A DNA stretch of 64,000 nucleotides from Agathobaculum ammoniilyticum (GTDB lineage: Bacteria; Bacillota; Clostridia; Oscillospirales; Butyricicoccaceae): positions 137,011 to 201,010 of the forward strand of contig NZ_JAOQJE010000006.1 of the NCBI RefSeq assembly GCF_025567315.1. Direction: 5' to 3'. The notes beneath the pieces are model-generated. The model was given only the letters and a program-made list of their open reading frames with translations, searched no databases and was not told the DNA's origin. How positions within the stretch are numbered: the first letter of the stretch is position 1; each line of letters begins with the position of its first letter. Made by a program: the position numbers and the translations under genes. Positions 45,576 to 54,165 of the stretch are shown here, piece after piece.

Positions 45576-46103
45576 ATGAAGTTCACCATCGTCGAGAGAA
45601 AAATGAAAATCGATGACGACCTGCGCCAGTATGCGCTGCGCAAAGTCGAGAAGCTGGATCGGTACTTCCATCAGGATTCAGATACCACGCTGACTTTCAG
45701 CGAGCTGCGCGGCAAACAGACGGTAGAAATTACGGTGCGCCAGACAGGTCTGGTCGTCCGCGCCGAGGAGACGACAACCGATATGTTCGCCTCGGTCGAC
45801 GGTGCGGTCAGCAGCATTGAGCGGCAGATCCGCAAGCATAAGACCCGCCTGGAAAAGCGCCTGCGCGAGGGTGCGTTCGATAAGATCGCCGAGCAGCAGG
45901 CTGCGCTTTCCGAGGAGGATTTCGATATCGTGCGCCGCAAGCGCTTTGAGGTCAAGCCCATGAGCGTGGACGAGGCGATCCTGCAGATGAACCTGCTCGA
46001 CCATCAGTTTTATTTTTTCCGCAATGCGGATAACGATAATATCCATGCGGTCGTATACAAGCGCGCCGCAGGCGGTTATGGCCTGATCGAGGGTGAGGAA
46101 TAA
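45576..46103 (+). CDS. hpf: Ribosome hibernation promoting factor, long form
   Basis: A 175-residue long-form HPF: N-terminal ribosome-binding domain (residues 1-100, MKFTIVERKMKIDDDLRQYA) and C-terminal dimerisation domain (RRKRFEVKPMSVDEAILQMN...HQFYFFRNADN). It makes 100S ribosome dimers in stationary phase. A TATACT -10 near 45511 and an AGGAGATG site precede it. The leader is only 136 bases, too short for the raiA-motif RNA often found before this gene. Confidence 0.95.
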   Translation: MKFTIVERKMKIDDDLRQYALRKVEKLDRYFHQDSDTTLTFSELRGKQTVEITVRQTGLVVRAEETTTDMFASVDGAVSSIERQIRKHKTRLEKRLREGAFDKIAEQQAALSEEDFDIVRRKRFEVKPMSVDEAILQMNLLDHQFYFFRNADNDNIHAVVYKRAAGGYGLIEGEE

Positions 46104-46152
46104 GCTGCTTAAAAAGGGCAGTTTGAAATGAATTGAGACATTAAAAATAAAA

Positions 46153-46182
46153 AAGCCGGCGGCGTTCTGCCGTCGGCCTTTT
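46153..46182 (+). terminator. Terminator after hpf
   Basis: GC-rich stem GCCGGCGG with CCGTCGGC (one G-T pair), then a CTTTTT tail. Confidence 0.85.
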
Positions 46183-46201
46183 TGTTGGACGGAGTGATAA
46201 A

Positions 46202-46687
46202 ATGAGAATCATGGAGCCTGAAAGCCGACCGCAGGCGCTGATAAGGCAGCTTTTAACGGTGTGGGAAGGTGCGGTCAAACAGACCCATTTGTTTTTGTCC
46301 GCTGAGGAAATTGAGAAGATCAAACAATATGTTCCACAAGCACTGCGGGTGGTTCCACATTTAGTCGTTTTGGAAAACAGGGATGGCGTGCCTGTTGCGT
46401 TTATGGGCATAGAGGAACGAAATCTGGAAATGCTGTTCGTTGCACCAGAGCAAAGGGGACAAGGCTGGGGGAAAAGCTTGATAGAGTATGGGGTGGAGCG
46501 GTATGGTATTGAAACGGTAGGAGTAAACGAGCAGAATCCACAGGCAAGGGGATTTTACGAGCATCTGGGCTTTGTGGTCTATGAGCGGAAGAACCACGAC
46601 GAGCAGGGGAATCCCTATCCGATTTTATATATGAGGCGCTCCAGCGCTGCTGAAAGCGGCTGGGAAACGGGAATAGCGCAGGAATAA
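46202..46687 (+). CDS. GNAT N-acetyltransferase
   Basis: A 161-residue GNAT protein: LEMLFVAPEQRGQGWGKSLIEY (acetyl-CoA loop, about residues 80-100), VNEQNPQARGFYEHLGF. Resembles the YjaB-like group. Its base composition is lower in GC than its neighbours, which hints at recent acquisition. It starts at ATG 46202, 7 bases after GGAG. Substrate unknown. Confidence 0.87.
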   Translation: MRIMEPESRPQALIRQLLTVWEGAVKQTHLFLSAEEIEKIKQYVPQALRVVPHLVVLENRDGVPVAFMGIEERNLEMLFVAPEQRGQGWGKSLIEYGVERYGIETVGVNEQNPQARGFYEHLGFVVYERKNHDEQGNPYPILYMRRSSAAESGWETGIAQE

Positions 46688-46707
46688 CAGATAGTGGGGT
46701 GTGCGCA

Positions 46708-47577
46708 ATGAACCTTTGTGACATTGATACCATACGGGCGGTTTTGGGACGGCATGGCTTCCGCTTTTCCAAGTCGCTGGGACAAAACTTCCTGACGGAT
46801 GAAACCGTGCCGCGCCGGATTGCGGAAATGAGCGGTGCGGGGGAAACGGGGAACGCGGTCGAAATTGGCCCGGGCATGGGCTGTCTGACCGCCGAGCTGT
46901 GCCGCAGGGCGGACAGAGTGGTCGCGGTCGAGCTTGACCGCGCGCTGCTGCCCGTGTTGGGGGAGACGCTGGCGGGATATGATAATTTCGAGGTCGTGCA
47001 GGGCGATGTGCTTCAGATTGACCTGGCCGCGCTGTGTCGGGAAAAATTTGGCGAGGCTCAGGCAGTGGCCTGCGCCAATCTGCCATATTACATCACTACG
47101 CCGGCCATCACAGCCCTGCTGGAAAGCGGAGCCTTCCAAAAGATCACCGTCATGGTACAGAAAGAGGTTGCGCAGCGCATCTGCGCCGCGCCGGGTACGG
47201 CGGCGTATTCTGCGTTTTCCATTTATGTGCAGTATCATGCGGAGGCCGCGCTGCTGTTCGACGTGCCGGCGGATTGTTTCGTGCCGAAGCCCAAGGTGGA
47301 TTCCGCAGTAATACAACTAACGCCGCGCACCCAGCCGCCGGTCGCAGTGCGCAATGAAAAGCTGTATTTCGCACTTGTGCGGGCGGCGTTCAACATGCGC
47401 CGGAAAACGCTGGTCAACGCGCTGGGACCGGTGCTCGGCAGCGCAATGGGCAAGGAGGAGATCACAGAGCTGATCCAATCGGTAGGGCTGGACGCGCGTG
47501 TGCGCGGCGAGCGGCTCAGCCTTGCGGAATACGCCGCGCTGTCCAACGCCGCGGAGGGACGCCTGAAAGGGAGATAA
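46708..47577 (+). CDS. rsmA: 16S rRNA dimethyladenosine transferase RsmA/KsgA
   Basis: A 289-residue SAM methyltransferase that dimethylates two adenines in helix 45: RFSKSLGQNFLTDETVPRRI start, EIGPGMGCLTAELC (SAM site), and the catalytic ANLPYYITTPAI motif. ATG 46708 is used; GTG 46699 is in frame but overlaps the G-rich ribosome site. Confidence 0.96.
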   Translation: MNLCDIDTIRAVLGRHGFRFSKSLGQNFLTDETVPRRIAEMSGAGETGNAVEIGPGMGCLTAELCRRADRVVAVELDRALLPVLGETLAGYDNFEVVQGDVLQIDLAALCREKFGEAQAVACANLPYYITTPAITALLESGAFQKITVMVQKEVAQRICAAPGTAAYSAFSIYVQYHAEAALLFDVPADCFVPKPKVDSAVIQLTPRTQPPVAVRNEKLYFALVRAAFNMRRKTLVNALGPVLGSAMGKEEITELIQSVGLDARVRGERLSLAEYAALSNAAEGRLKGR

Positions 47578-47578
47578 C

Positions 47579-47902
47579 ATGGCATCCAGCCTGGAATTTG
47601 TAAATTATGTATGCGACCAGCTTTCCGGTGCGGGGACGATCACCTGGAAGCGTATGTTCGGTGAATTCGGCCTGTGGTGCGACGGAAAGTTTTTCGCCAC
47701 GGTCGAGGACGATATGCTGTGCCTGAAAATCACGGACGCGGGGCGGGCATTGCTGCCCGAAGCGCGTATCGTGGAGCCGCACGAGGGCGCGCGCCTCCTC
47801 TATGTCGAGGAGCTGGACGACCGCGCGCGCATGGCCGAGTTGGTGCGGCAGACCTGTGCGGCGCTGCCGGAGCCAAAGCCGCGCAGGAAAAAGGGTATCT
47901 GA
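47579..47902 (+). CDS. TfoX N-terminal domain protein
   Basis: A 107-residue protein consisting only of a TfoX_N domain: FVNYVCDQLSGAGTITWKRMFGEFGLWCDGKFFATVED. In gamma-proteobacteria TfoX controls competence; in clostridia stand-alone domains of this type have no known role. It begins 1 base after rsmA. Its stop lies inside a hairpin shared with the convergent gene. Confidence 0.85.
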   Translation: MASSLEFVNYVCDQLSGAGTITWKRMFGEFGLWCDGKFFATVEDDMLCLKITDAGRALLPEARIVEPHEGARLLYVEELDDRARMAELVRQTCAALPEPKPRRKKGI

Positions 47903-47920
47903 CCTATGTGTCAGATACCC
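47888..47920 (-). terminator. Terminator hairpin holding both convergent stop codons
   Basis: A perfect 11-bp stem (GGGTATCTGAC, 47893-47903, with GTCAGATACCC, 47910-47920) and a 6-base loop. The tfoX stop and the minus-strand stop each lie in one arm. The T run is on the minus strand (AAAAA at 47888-47892), so it terminates the minus-strand operon. Confidence 0.85.
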
Positions 47921-48201
47921 AGGATAAGCAGGGCGCCGATCAGGAGAAGCTGCTCCCAATCGATCTCCTCTCCGTCTTTCAAAAGGAACCAGACGATGAC
48001 GAGTACGATGATGGTGTCCATGTCGAGCTTGATGTTTTGCAGGCGTCCGGACAGGCCGCGCGACAGGTCGGTAAACACGGACGCCGTCTGCGAACTGGCT
48101 CCGCTGCGGCTCCGGTCTGCGGGGGTCTGACCGGACGGCGGCTCTTTATGTAGCGGCGGGGCGTCGTCGGCTTCCGCAGCGGCGAGATAGCGGTTATACA
48201 A
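47911..48201 (-). CDS. Unknown small protein with C-terminal membrane helices
   Basis: A 96-residue protein: a hydrophilic Ala/Pro/Ser-rich N-terminal half (residues 10-45), then two short hydrophobic stretches, TIIVLVIVWFLLK (about 63-75) and QLLLIGALLILGI at the very end. It starts at TTG with AAGGA upstream. Last gene of a three-gene minus-strand operon. I do not recognise the family. Confidence 0.75.
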   Translation of the reverse strand: MYNRYLAAAEADDAPPLHKEPPSGQTPADRSRSGASSQTASVFTDLSRGLSGRLQNIKLDMDTIIVLVIVWFLLKDGEEIDWEQLLLIGALLILGI

Positions 48202-48223
48202 GCGGCTTCGCTTCCTTTCTGGT

Positions 48224-48601
48224 TCAGAGTGATTGAGTGCCGTCGTCGGAGGAGGTGCCGCCGGATTGGCCCAGCTGTCCCAGCACAGTGCGCGCGATGC
48301 GCGCTATGCTGACCAGCCGCATCGCATGGTCGAACTGCCCGGCAACCTCGTCCGTGACAAAGGGCTTTACCGCGTTGAGCAGGACGCGCTTTTCCGGTTT
48401 GACCGCGCCCTGCCCGCTTTGGAGGATGGTGCTGATGACCGGCAGCGCGCGCTCCATCAGCTCCGCGGAGGGGTCGTAATCCTTGCTGGCAGGGGCGCCG
48501 GCCGGCTGCTGGGGGCTTCCCAGCATATCGGAAACGGTTTTCATTGCGTTCTGTAGCGCATCAGGATCGTTCAGCAGGGAGGACAGCATATCGTTGTCCA
48601 T
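48224..48601 (-). CDS. Unknown small helical protein
   Basis: A 125-residue protein, mostly helical. The C-terminal half has RVLLNAVKPFVTDEVAGQFD followed by HAMRLVSIARIARTVLGQLG, an amphipathic pattern seen in unnamed Oscillospiraceae proteins. No signal peptide or TM helix. A GGAGGTACC ribosome site supports the ATG at 48601. Middle gene of the operon. Function unknown. Confidence 0.77.
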   Translation of the reverse strand: MDNDMLSSLLNDPDALQNAMKTVSDMLGSPQQPAGAPASKDYDPSAELMERALPVISTILQSGQGAVKPEKRVLLNAVKPFVTDEVAGQFDHAMRLVSIARIARTVLGQLGQSGGTSSDDGTQSL

Positions 48602-48613
48602 GCGGGTACCTCC

Positions 48614-48883
48614 TTATTTCTGGAACAGCTTTTTGAGCTGCGCCGCGAGCGTAGTACCCTCATGCGACTGCATGAGCTTTTGCGCGAGCATCGCCGCCTC
48701 CCGCATATCGCCGCGCTGCGCGGCCTGCGCGGCGCGCTCCAGATCGGCCGCGTGCTGGGCGGAAATGATCTGCGCGGCCTTCTTTCCGTCCGGCGTGTTC
48801 AGCGCCGTGCGGAGCTGATCGACCGCCTGGGGGTTGCCGGCTTGCTCTGCAAGGCGGCGTAAAATTTCATTTTGATCGGGCAT
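48614..48883 (-). CDS. Unknown small helical protein
   Basis: An 89-residue all-helical protein, rich in Ala and Gln (PDQNEILRRLAEQAGNPQAV; AADLERAAQAAQRGDM). ATG 48883 has AAAGGG 9 bases upstream; earlier in-frame starts have worse spacing. First gene of the operon. Unrecognised; it looks like a small scaffold or chaperone-like helix bundle, but that is only an impression. Confidence 0.72.
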   Translation of the reverse strand: MPDQNEILRRLAEQAGNPQAVDQLRTALNTPDGKKAAQIISAQHAADLERAAQAAQRGDMREAAMLAQKLMQSHEGTTLAAQLKKLFQK

Positions 48884-49020
48884 AGTTCCCATCCCTTTCC
48901 TGGTTTCGTTACTGCCAGTATATGCGGCAAATGGAAAAATGTGATGCAGTGGGTTTACAAGTGGGCCGCGCCGGTGTAAAATACTGCTATATGTGTCGCG
49001 GCGAAAGGGGCGAAAACACG

Positions 49021-49533
49021 TTGAATATATTGGTTTTTGCCGATTCACATGGACGGAATATCGCTATGGCCGCAGCGGTCGAGCGGGAGAAGCCGGACGC
49101 GGTCATCCACCTGGGCGACTATGCGGACGACGCGCGGGAGCTGGAGCGGCTTTTCCCGATGCTGCCGGTCTATCGGGTGCGCGGCAATAACGATTATAAG
49201 CCGGACGTTGCGCAGTATGCGGTAATCACGCCGGACAACCTGCCAATCTATATCACGCACGGGCATAAGGAGCGGGTATCCATGCTGGCCTGCGGCATCC
49301 TGCCGCAGCGGGCACGGGAAGAGGGCTGTTTGGTGGCGCTATACGGTCACACCCACCGCATGCTGCTGGAGCGGATAGACGGTGTGCTGGTCTGCAACCC
49401 AGGCAGCATCAGCCTGCCGCGCGGCGGTCCGGCAAGTTATGCGCGCCTGACGATTGAAAATGCACAGCTTCGCGCAGTTACGCTGCTCGATGAGGACGGC
49501 GGGCTGATCCGGCGCGATAAATTCAGACAATAA
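49021..49533 (+). CDS. YfcE/MJ0936-family metallophosphoesterase
   Basis: A 170-residue phosphodiesterase: LVFADSHGRNIAM (D-x-H), VIHLGDYADDA (GD), RVRGNNDYK (GNxD) and LYGHTHRMLLE (GHTH) give the full binuclear metal site. Starts at TTG 49021 with AAAGGGG upstream. It is close to coaX; the physiological substrate is unknown. Confidence 0.9.
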   Translation: MNILVFADSHGRNIAMAAAVEREKPDAVIHLGDYADDARELERLFPMLPVYRVRGNNDYKPDVAQYAVITPDNLPIYITHGHKERVSMLACGILPQRAREEGCLVALYGHTHRMLLERIDGVLVCNPGSISLPRGGPASYARLTIENAQLRAVTLLDEDGGLIRRDKFRQ

Positions 49534-49544
49534 GGGGAAACGGT

Positions 49545-50390
49545 ATGCTTTTGACCATTGACGTAGGCAACACCAATATGGTGTTTGGATTATATGACGG
49601 GGACAGGCTGCGGGGTTCGTTCCGCATCTCCACCAACGCGGAGCGGACATCGGACGAGCTTGGCATGCAGATTTCCCAATATTATCATTTTCACGGGCTG
49701 GACCGCACCCAGACCGATGCAGTCATCATCGCCTCGGTCGTGCCGCCGGTGATGTATACGCTGATCAACGCCATCCGCAAATATCTGCATGTGCAGCCGG
49801 TCATCGCCGGGCGGGATGTGGATATCGGGATTGAGAACCGCTACACCAATCCGCGCGAGGTAGGCGCGGACCGCCTGGTCAATGCGGTGTCCGCGGTCAG
49901 AAAGTACGGGAAGCCGCTGATCATCGTGGATATCGGCACCGCGACCACCTTTGACGCGATCGACGGGAACGGCGCATATCAGGGCGGCGCGATTTTCCCC
50001 GGCATCAAGGTGGCGATGGAAGCGCTGTTTCTCAAGGCGTCCAAGCTGCCGCGCGTGGATATCGAGCGGCCGGAAAAGGCGATCGGGAAAACCACGGTGC
50101 AGTCCATGCAGTCGGGCGCGGTGCGCGGATATGTGGGCGCGCTGGCCGGCATCATTACAGATATCCAAGAGGAGCTGGGTGGTAATGCGCGCGTGGTTGC
50201 GACCGGCGGCATGGGCCGCATGATGGCGGAATACTGCGGCCTGATCGACGAGGTGGACCCCAACCTGACGCTGGAGGGGCTGCGCCTGATCTACGAGAAC
50301 AACAAAGACTGCTTTGCGGGCCGCCAGCTTGACAGCGAGACGTGCCTGCTGGAAGCGGTGGAGGAAGGCGCCTGGAGCGCGGAGAAATGA
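49545..50390 (+). CDS. coaX: Type III pantothenate kinase
   Basis: A 281-residue ASKHA kinase for the first step of CoA synthesis. The full set of motifs is present: TIDVGNTNMVFGLYD (phosphate 1), REVGADRLVNAVSA (catalytic GxDR) and VDIGTATTFDAID (phosphate 2), plus VATGGMG. This is the canonical copy; compare the paralogue at 55,080. A GGGGAAACGG site precedes the ATG. Confidence 0.96.
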   Translation: MLLTIDVGNTNMVFGLYDGDRLRGSFRISTNAERTSDELGMQISQYYHFHGLDRTQTDAVIIASVVPPVMYTLINAIRKYLHVQPVIAGRDVDIGIENRYTNPREVGADRLVNAVSAVRKYGKPLIIVDIGTATTFDAIDGNGAYQGGAIFPGIKVAMEALFLKASKLPRVDIERPEKAIGKTTVQSMQSGAVRGYVGALAGIITDIQEELGGNARVVATGGMGRMMAEYCGLIDEVDPNLTLEGLRLIYENNKDCFAGRQLDSETCLLEAVEEGAWSAEK

Positions 50391-50446
50391 GTGCGGCGGT
50401 GCCTGACGCTGCGGCCGGCGCTGCCTGCGGCAAGACAATAGCATTA

Positions 50447-50479
50447 AAAAGAGAAGCTGCCCCCTGTGGAGCAGCTTCT
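50447..50479 (-). terminator. Terminator for nth
   Basis: 9-bp stem AGAAGCTGC with GCAGCTTCT, 10-base loop; the T run (AAAAAG on the plus strand) is on the minus side, right after the nth stop. It also lies downstream of coaX and may serve both. Confidence 0.8.
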
Positions 50480-50482
50480 TCC

Positions 50483-51121
50483 TTATTTTGTGACCGGATA
50501 AGAGGGGCAGACCGCGCCGAGCGGGCAGCCGGAGCATTTGGGGCTGCGCGCGGTGCAGTGCTCGCGCCCGAACAAAACAAGCCGGTGGCAAAAGTCCGAG
50601 GATTCCGCAGGGGAGATCAGCTTGCGCAGCGCGTTCTCCACCTTGACGGGGTCCTTTTCGTTTTTGACAAAGCCGAGCCGGTTGGACAAACGGATACAAT
50701 GCGTATCGGCCACGATAGCGGGCTTGCCGAAGATATCGCCGAGAATCAGGTTGGCGGTCTTGCGCCCCACGCCGGGGAGACGAAGCAAATCTTCCATGTT
50801 ATCTGGCACTTTGCCGTCATATTCGCTCAGCAACATGATGGCGCAGGCTTTCAGGTCACGCGCCTTGGTGCGGAACAGGCCGCAGGTTTTGATCGCCTCC
50901 GCGATCTCCTCCTCCGGCGCTTCGGAGAAGCTCTGCAGGGTGGGGAACTGTCGGAACAGAGTTTCGGTCACGATATTGACGCGGGCGTCCGTACATTGGG
51001 CGGACAGGCGTGTGGCGAACAGCAGCTCGTAATCATGGGTATAGTGCAGCGCGCAGACAGCGTCCGGATAAACCTCCTTGAGCAGCTCGGTCACCGCGGC
51101 GGCGCGTTCTTTTTTTGTCAT
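50483..51121 (-). CDS. nth: Endonuclease III
   Basis: A 212-residue HhH-GPD DNA glycosylase/AP lyase for oxidised pyrimidines. LPGVGRKTANLILGD holds the HhH and catalytic Lys, VADTHCIRLSNRLG the catalytic Asp, and CTARSPKCSGCPLGAVC gives the C-x6-C-x2-C-x5-C 4Fe-4S cluster. The ATG at 51121 has GGAG upstream on the minus strand; the longer frame to 51157 lacks it. Confidence 0.97.
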   Translation of the reverse strand: MTKKERAAAVTELLKEVYPDAVCALHYTHDYELLFATRLSAQCTDARVNIVTETLFRQFPTLQSFSEAPEEEIAEAIKTCGLFRTKARDLKACAIMLLSEYDGKVPDNMEDLLRLPGVGRKTANLILGDIFGKPAIVADTHCIRLSNRLGFVKNEKDPVKVENALRKLISPAESSDFCHRLVLFGREHCTARSPKCSGCPLGAVCPSYPVTK

Positions 51122-51321
51122 GTCTTTCTCTCCTGACGACGTAAGTATTAATATCATAGCATATTTGTACGAAAAAGCAAGAGTTTTGTCGGCATTTTAC
51201 ATTTTTAACATAAAAAAGTGCTAAAACAGGGCAAAATCTATCTGTTTGCCAGTAGCCGTAAGATGAAAAATGTGGTTTAATGGAGATACAGAATTTATAG
51301 CACGTTGATGGAGGTTGAAAT

Positions 51322-52563
51322 ATGGTTCGCGAGGCAATGGAATTTGTGAAAGCGTATGATCCTGAGCTGGGCAAGATGATGCAGGCGGAATACGACCGTC
51401 AGGCACGCAATATCGAGCTGATCGCTTCGGAGAATATTGTCAGTGAGGCTGTTATGGCCGCGATGGGCTCGGTGCTGACCAACAAATATGCGGAGGGCTA
51501 CCCAGGCAAGCGATATTACGGCGGCTGCGAATGTGTGGACGAGGTTGAAAACCTTGCGATCAAACGTGTTTGTGAAATTTTCGGCGCGAAGTACGCTAAC
51601 GTGCAGCCCCATTCGGGCGCGCAGGCGAATATGGCGGTTTATCAGGCGCTGTGCCAGCCGGGCGACACCGTGCTGGGCATGAGCTTGGACAACGGCGGCC
51701 ACCTGACCCATGGCTCGCCGGTGAACCAGTCCGGCCTGCTGTACCATATCGTGCCGTATGGCGTGGATGAAAACGGTTATATCGATTACGATGCGCTGCG
51801 CGACCTGGCCAAAAAGGAAAAGCCCAAGATGATTATTGCGGGCGCCTCGGCCTATCCGCGCGCGATCGACTTTGCCAAGTTTGCGGAGATCGCGCATGAA
51901 GTAGGCGCATACCTCTTTGTAGATATGGCACACATCGCGGGCCTGGTGGCGGCCGGCCTGCATATGAACCCGCTGCCGTACGCGGACGTGGTCACCACCA
52001 CGACCCATAAGACGCTGCGTGGGCCGCGCGGCGGCGTCATCCTCTCAAACAATGAGGAGCTGGGCAAGAAATTCAACAAGGCGATTTTCCCGGGTACGCA
52101 GGGCGGCCCGCTGGAGCATGTGATCGCAGCCAAGGCGGTTTGCTTCGGCGAAGCGCTCAAGCCGGAATTTAAGGCGTATCAGAAGCGCGTTGTTACCAAC
52201 GCCAGGGTGCTGGCGGACGCGCTGATGAAGCAGGGCTTTGACTTGGTTTCCGGCGGTACGGACAATCACCTCATGCTGATCGACCTGCGCAAGACCGGCG
52301 TGACCGGCAAGGAGCTACAGCACCGTCTGGACGAGGTATATATCACCGCGAACAAGAACGCCATCCCGAACGATCCAGAAAGCCCGTTCGTTACCTCCGG
52401 CCAGCGCGTGGGTACGCCGGCGGTCACCTCCCGCGGCTTTGGCGAGCCGGAAATGCTCCACATCGCGGAGTTCATCTGGCAGACTGCCACTGATTTTGAA
52501 AATAAGGCGAATGAGATTCGCCGCAACGTATGCGATATTTGCGCCAATTTCCCGATTTATTAA
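51322..52563 (+). CDS. glyA: Serine hydroxymethyltransferase
   Basis: A 413-residue PLP enzyme converting serine and THF to glycine and methylene-THF. RQARNIELIASENIVS and YAEGYPGKRYYGGCECVDE at the N side, and TTTTHKTLRGPRGG with the PLP-binding Lys (about residue 229). GGAGGTTG site. No glycine or THF riboswitch was seen upstream. Confidence 0.98.
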   Translation: MVREAMEFVKAYDPELGKMMQAEYDRQARNIELIASENIVSEAVMAAMGSVLTNKYAEGYPGKRYYGGCECVDEVENLAIKRVCEIFGAKYANVQPHSGAQANMAVYQALCQPGDTVLGMSLDNGGHLTHGSPVNQSGLLYHIVPYGVDENGYIDYDALRDLAKKEKPKMIIAGASAYPRAIDFAKFAEIAHEVGAYLFVDMAHIAGLVAAGLHMNPLPYADVVTTTTHKTLRGPRGGVILSNNEELGKKFNKAIFPGTQGGPLEHVIAAKAVCFGEALKPEFKAYQKRVVTNARVLADALMKQGFDLVSGGTDNHLMLIDLRKTGVTGKELQHRLDEVYITANKNAIPNDPESPFVTSGQRVGTPAVTSRGFGEPEMLHIAEFIWQTATDFENKANEIRRNVCDICANFPIY

Positions 52564-52567
52564 TTGC

Positions 52568-52600
52568 AAAAGCCGTTCCTCTTTTCAGGGAACGGCTTTT
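52568..52600 (+). terminator. Terminator after glyA
   Basis: 12-bp stem (AAAAGCCGTTCC with GGAACGGCTTTT), 9-base loop, T-rich end. Confidence 0.92.
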
Positions 52601-52687
52601 CTGCGGCTGCATGGCGGGAATGGTGGGGAAAATGTTGCATGAAATTGCTCGAAGGGACAAAATATTTGTAGAATATTAACAAAAACC

Positions 52688-52716
52688 TTGCCAGGCGCTG
52701 AGATTATTGGTATACT
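52688..52716 (+). promoter_or_regulatory. Promoter for pgi
   Basis: TTGCCA and TATACT with a 17-base spacer, 42 bases before the pgi ATG. Confidence 0.78.
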
Positions 52717-52757
52717 ATTGGAAAAGGGTTATAATGAACCGGAAAGGGAAATGAATC

Positions 52758-54089
52758 ATGGCAATGGAACTCAAGCTGACAGGGCTGAAAGGCTTCGTGG
52801 GAGAGGAAGAGATTTCGCAGATGACCCCGCTGGTGCAGGCGGCGCAGGATGTGCTGCATGCCGGCTCGGGCGCAGGAAATGATTTTCTGGGCTGGGTTGA
52901 TCTGCCCGAGGCCTATGATAAAGAGGAATTCGCGCGCATCAAGCAGGCTGCGAAAAAGATCCAGCAGACCTGCGAGGTGCTGGTCGTAATCGGTATCGGC
53001 GGCTCTTACCTGGGCGCGCGCGCGGCGATCGAATTTGTGAACGGGCAGATGTACAACGGTGTGCGTCCGGAGGGGATACCGGAGGTATACTTTGTCGGCA
53101 ATAACATTTCCTCCTCCTACCTGAACGATATTGTCAAAATCATCGGAAACCGCGATTTTGGGATCAACGTGATCTCCAAATCCGGCACGACGACCGAGCC
53201 TGCGATCGCGTTCCGTATTTTCAAAAAGCTGATTGAGGAGAAGTACGGCAGGGAAGGCGCGAAGGAGCGCATCTTTGCCACAACGGACAAGGCGCGCGGC
53301 GCGCTGAAAAAGCTGGCGGACGACGAAGGGTATGAGACCTTTGTTGTGCCGGACGATGTCGGCGGCCGTTTCTCTGTGCTGACGGCGGTTGGCCTGTTGC
53401 CGATGGCCGCCGCGGGCGTGGATATCGACGCGGCGATGGCCGGCGCGGCCGAGGCGCGCCGGAATTTTGCGGATGGCACGGAGCATGCCTGCGCGCAATA
53501 CGCGGCGCTGCGCAGCATCCTGCATCAGAAAGGCAAAAGCATGGAGATTTTGGTCAACTACGAGCCCGCGCTTGTCATGCTCGGCGAATGGTTCAAGCAG
53601 CTGTTCGATGAGTCCGAAGGCAAGGACCACAAGGGCCTGTTCGCAACGTCGGCCAACTTCTCGACCGATCTGCACTCGATCGGCCAGTTCATTCAGGACG
53701 GCGCGCGCATGATGTTTGAAACGGTTGTCTGGGTGCGCGAGCCGCGCTCGGAAAGCTATATTGAGGAAACGGCGGAGGATATCGACGGGCTGAATTACTT
53801 GGCGGGCAAGAGCGTGCAGTTCGTCAACTCCAAGGCCTATCAGGGTACGCTGATGGCGCATATGGATGGCGGCACGCCGAATATCATCGTTGAGATCGAT
53901 CGGGCGGACGCATGGCATTTCGGTTATCTGGTCTATTTCTTTGAAAAGGCGTGCGGTATTTCCGGTTACCTGCTTGGCGTCAACCCGTTCAATCAGCCGG
54001 GCGTTGAGGCGTATAAGAAAAATATGTTCGCCCTGCTTGGTAAGCCGGGCTTTGAGGAGCGCCGCAAGGAGCTGGAAGCGAGACTGTAA
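52758..54089 (+). CDS. pgi: Glucose-6-phosphate isomerase
   Basis: A 443-residue PGI of the Bacillus type: VIGIGGSYLGARAAIEF (about residue 78), NVISKSGTTTEPAIAFR (PGI signature 1) and LLGVNPFNQPGVEAYKKN (signature 2). It interconverts glucose 6-phosphate and fructose 6-phosphate. Own promoter, GGAAAGGG site. Confidence 0.97.
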   Translation: MAMELKLTGLKGFVGEEEISQMTPLVQAAQDVLHAGSGAGNDFLGWVDLPEAYDKEEFARIKQAAKKIQQTCEVLVVIGIGGSYLGARAAIEFVNGQMYNGVRPEGIPEVYFVGNNISSSYLNDIVKIIGNRDFGINVISKSGTTTEPAIAFRIFKKLIEEKYGREGAKERIFATTDKARGALKKLADDEGYETFVVPDDVGGRFSVLTAVGLLPMAAAGVDIDAAMAGAAEARRNFADGTEHACAQYAALRSILHQKGKSMEILVNYEPALVMLGEWFKQLFDESEGKDHKGLFATSANFSTDLHSIGQFIQDGARMMFETVVWVREPRSESYIEETAEDIDGLNYLAGKSVQFVNSKAYQGTLMAHMDGGTPNIIVEIDRADAWHFGYLVYFFEKACGISGYLLGVNPFNQPGVEAYKKNMFALLGKPGFEERRKELEARL

Positions 54090-54165
54090 CAAACGACAGG
54101 AAGGGATGCCGCGGAGATGGCATCCCTTTTTTGTGTGCAACGCATAACAGGGAGGGCATGCAAAT

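Noticed and set aside
51158..51321. Glycine or THF riboswitch before glyA
   Set aside because: No conserved aptamer core or terminator stem could be seen.
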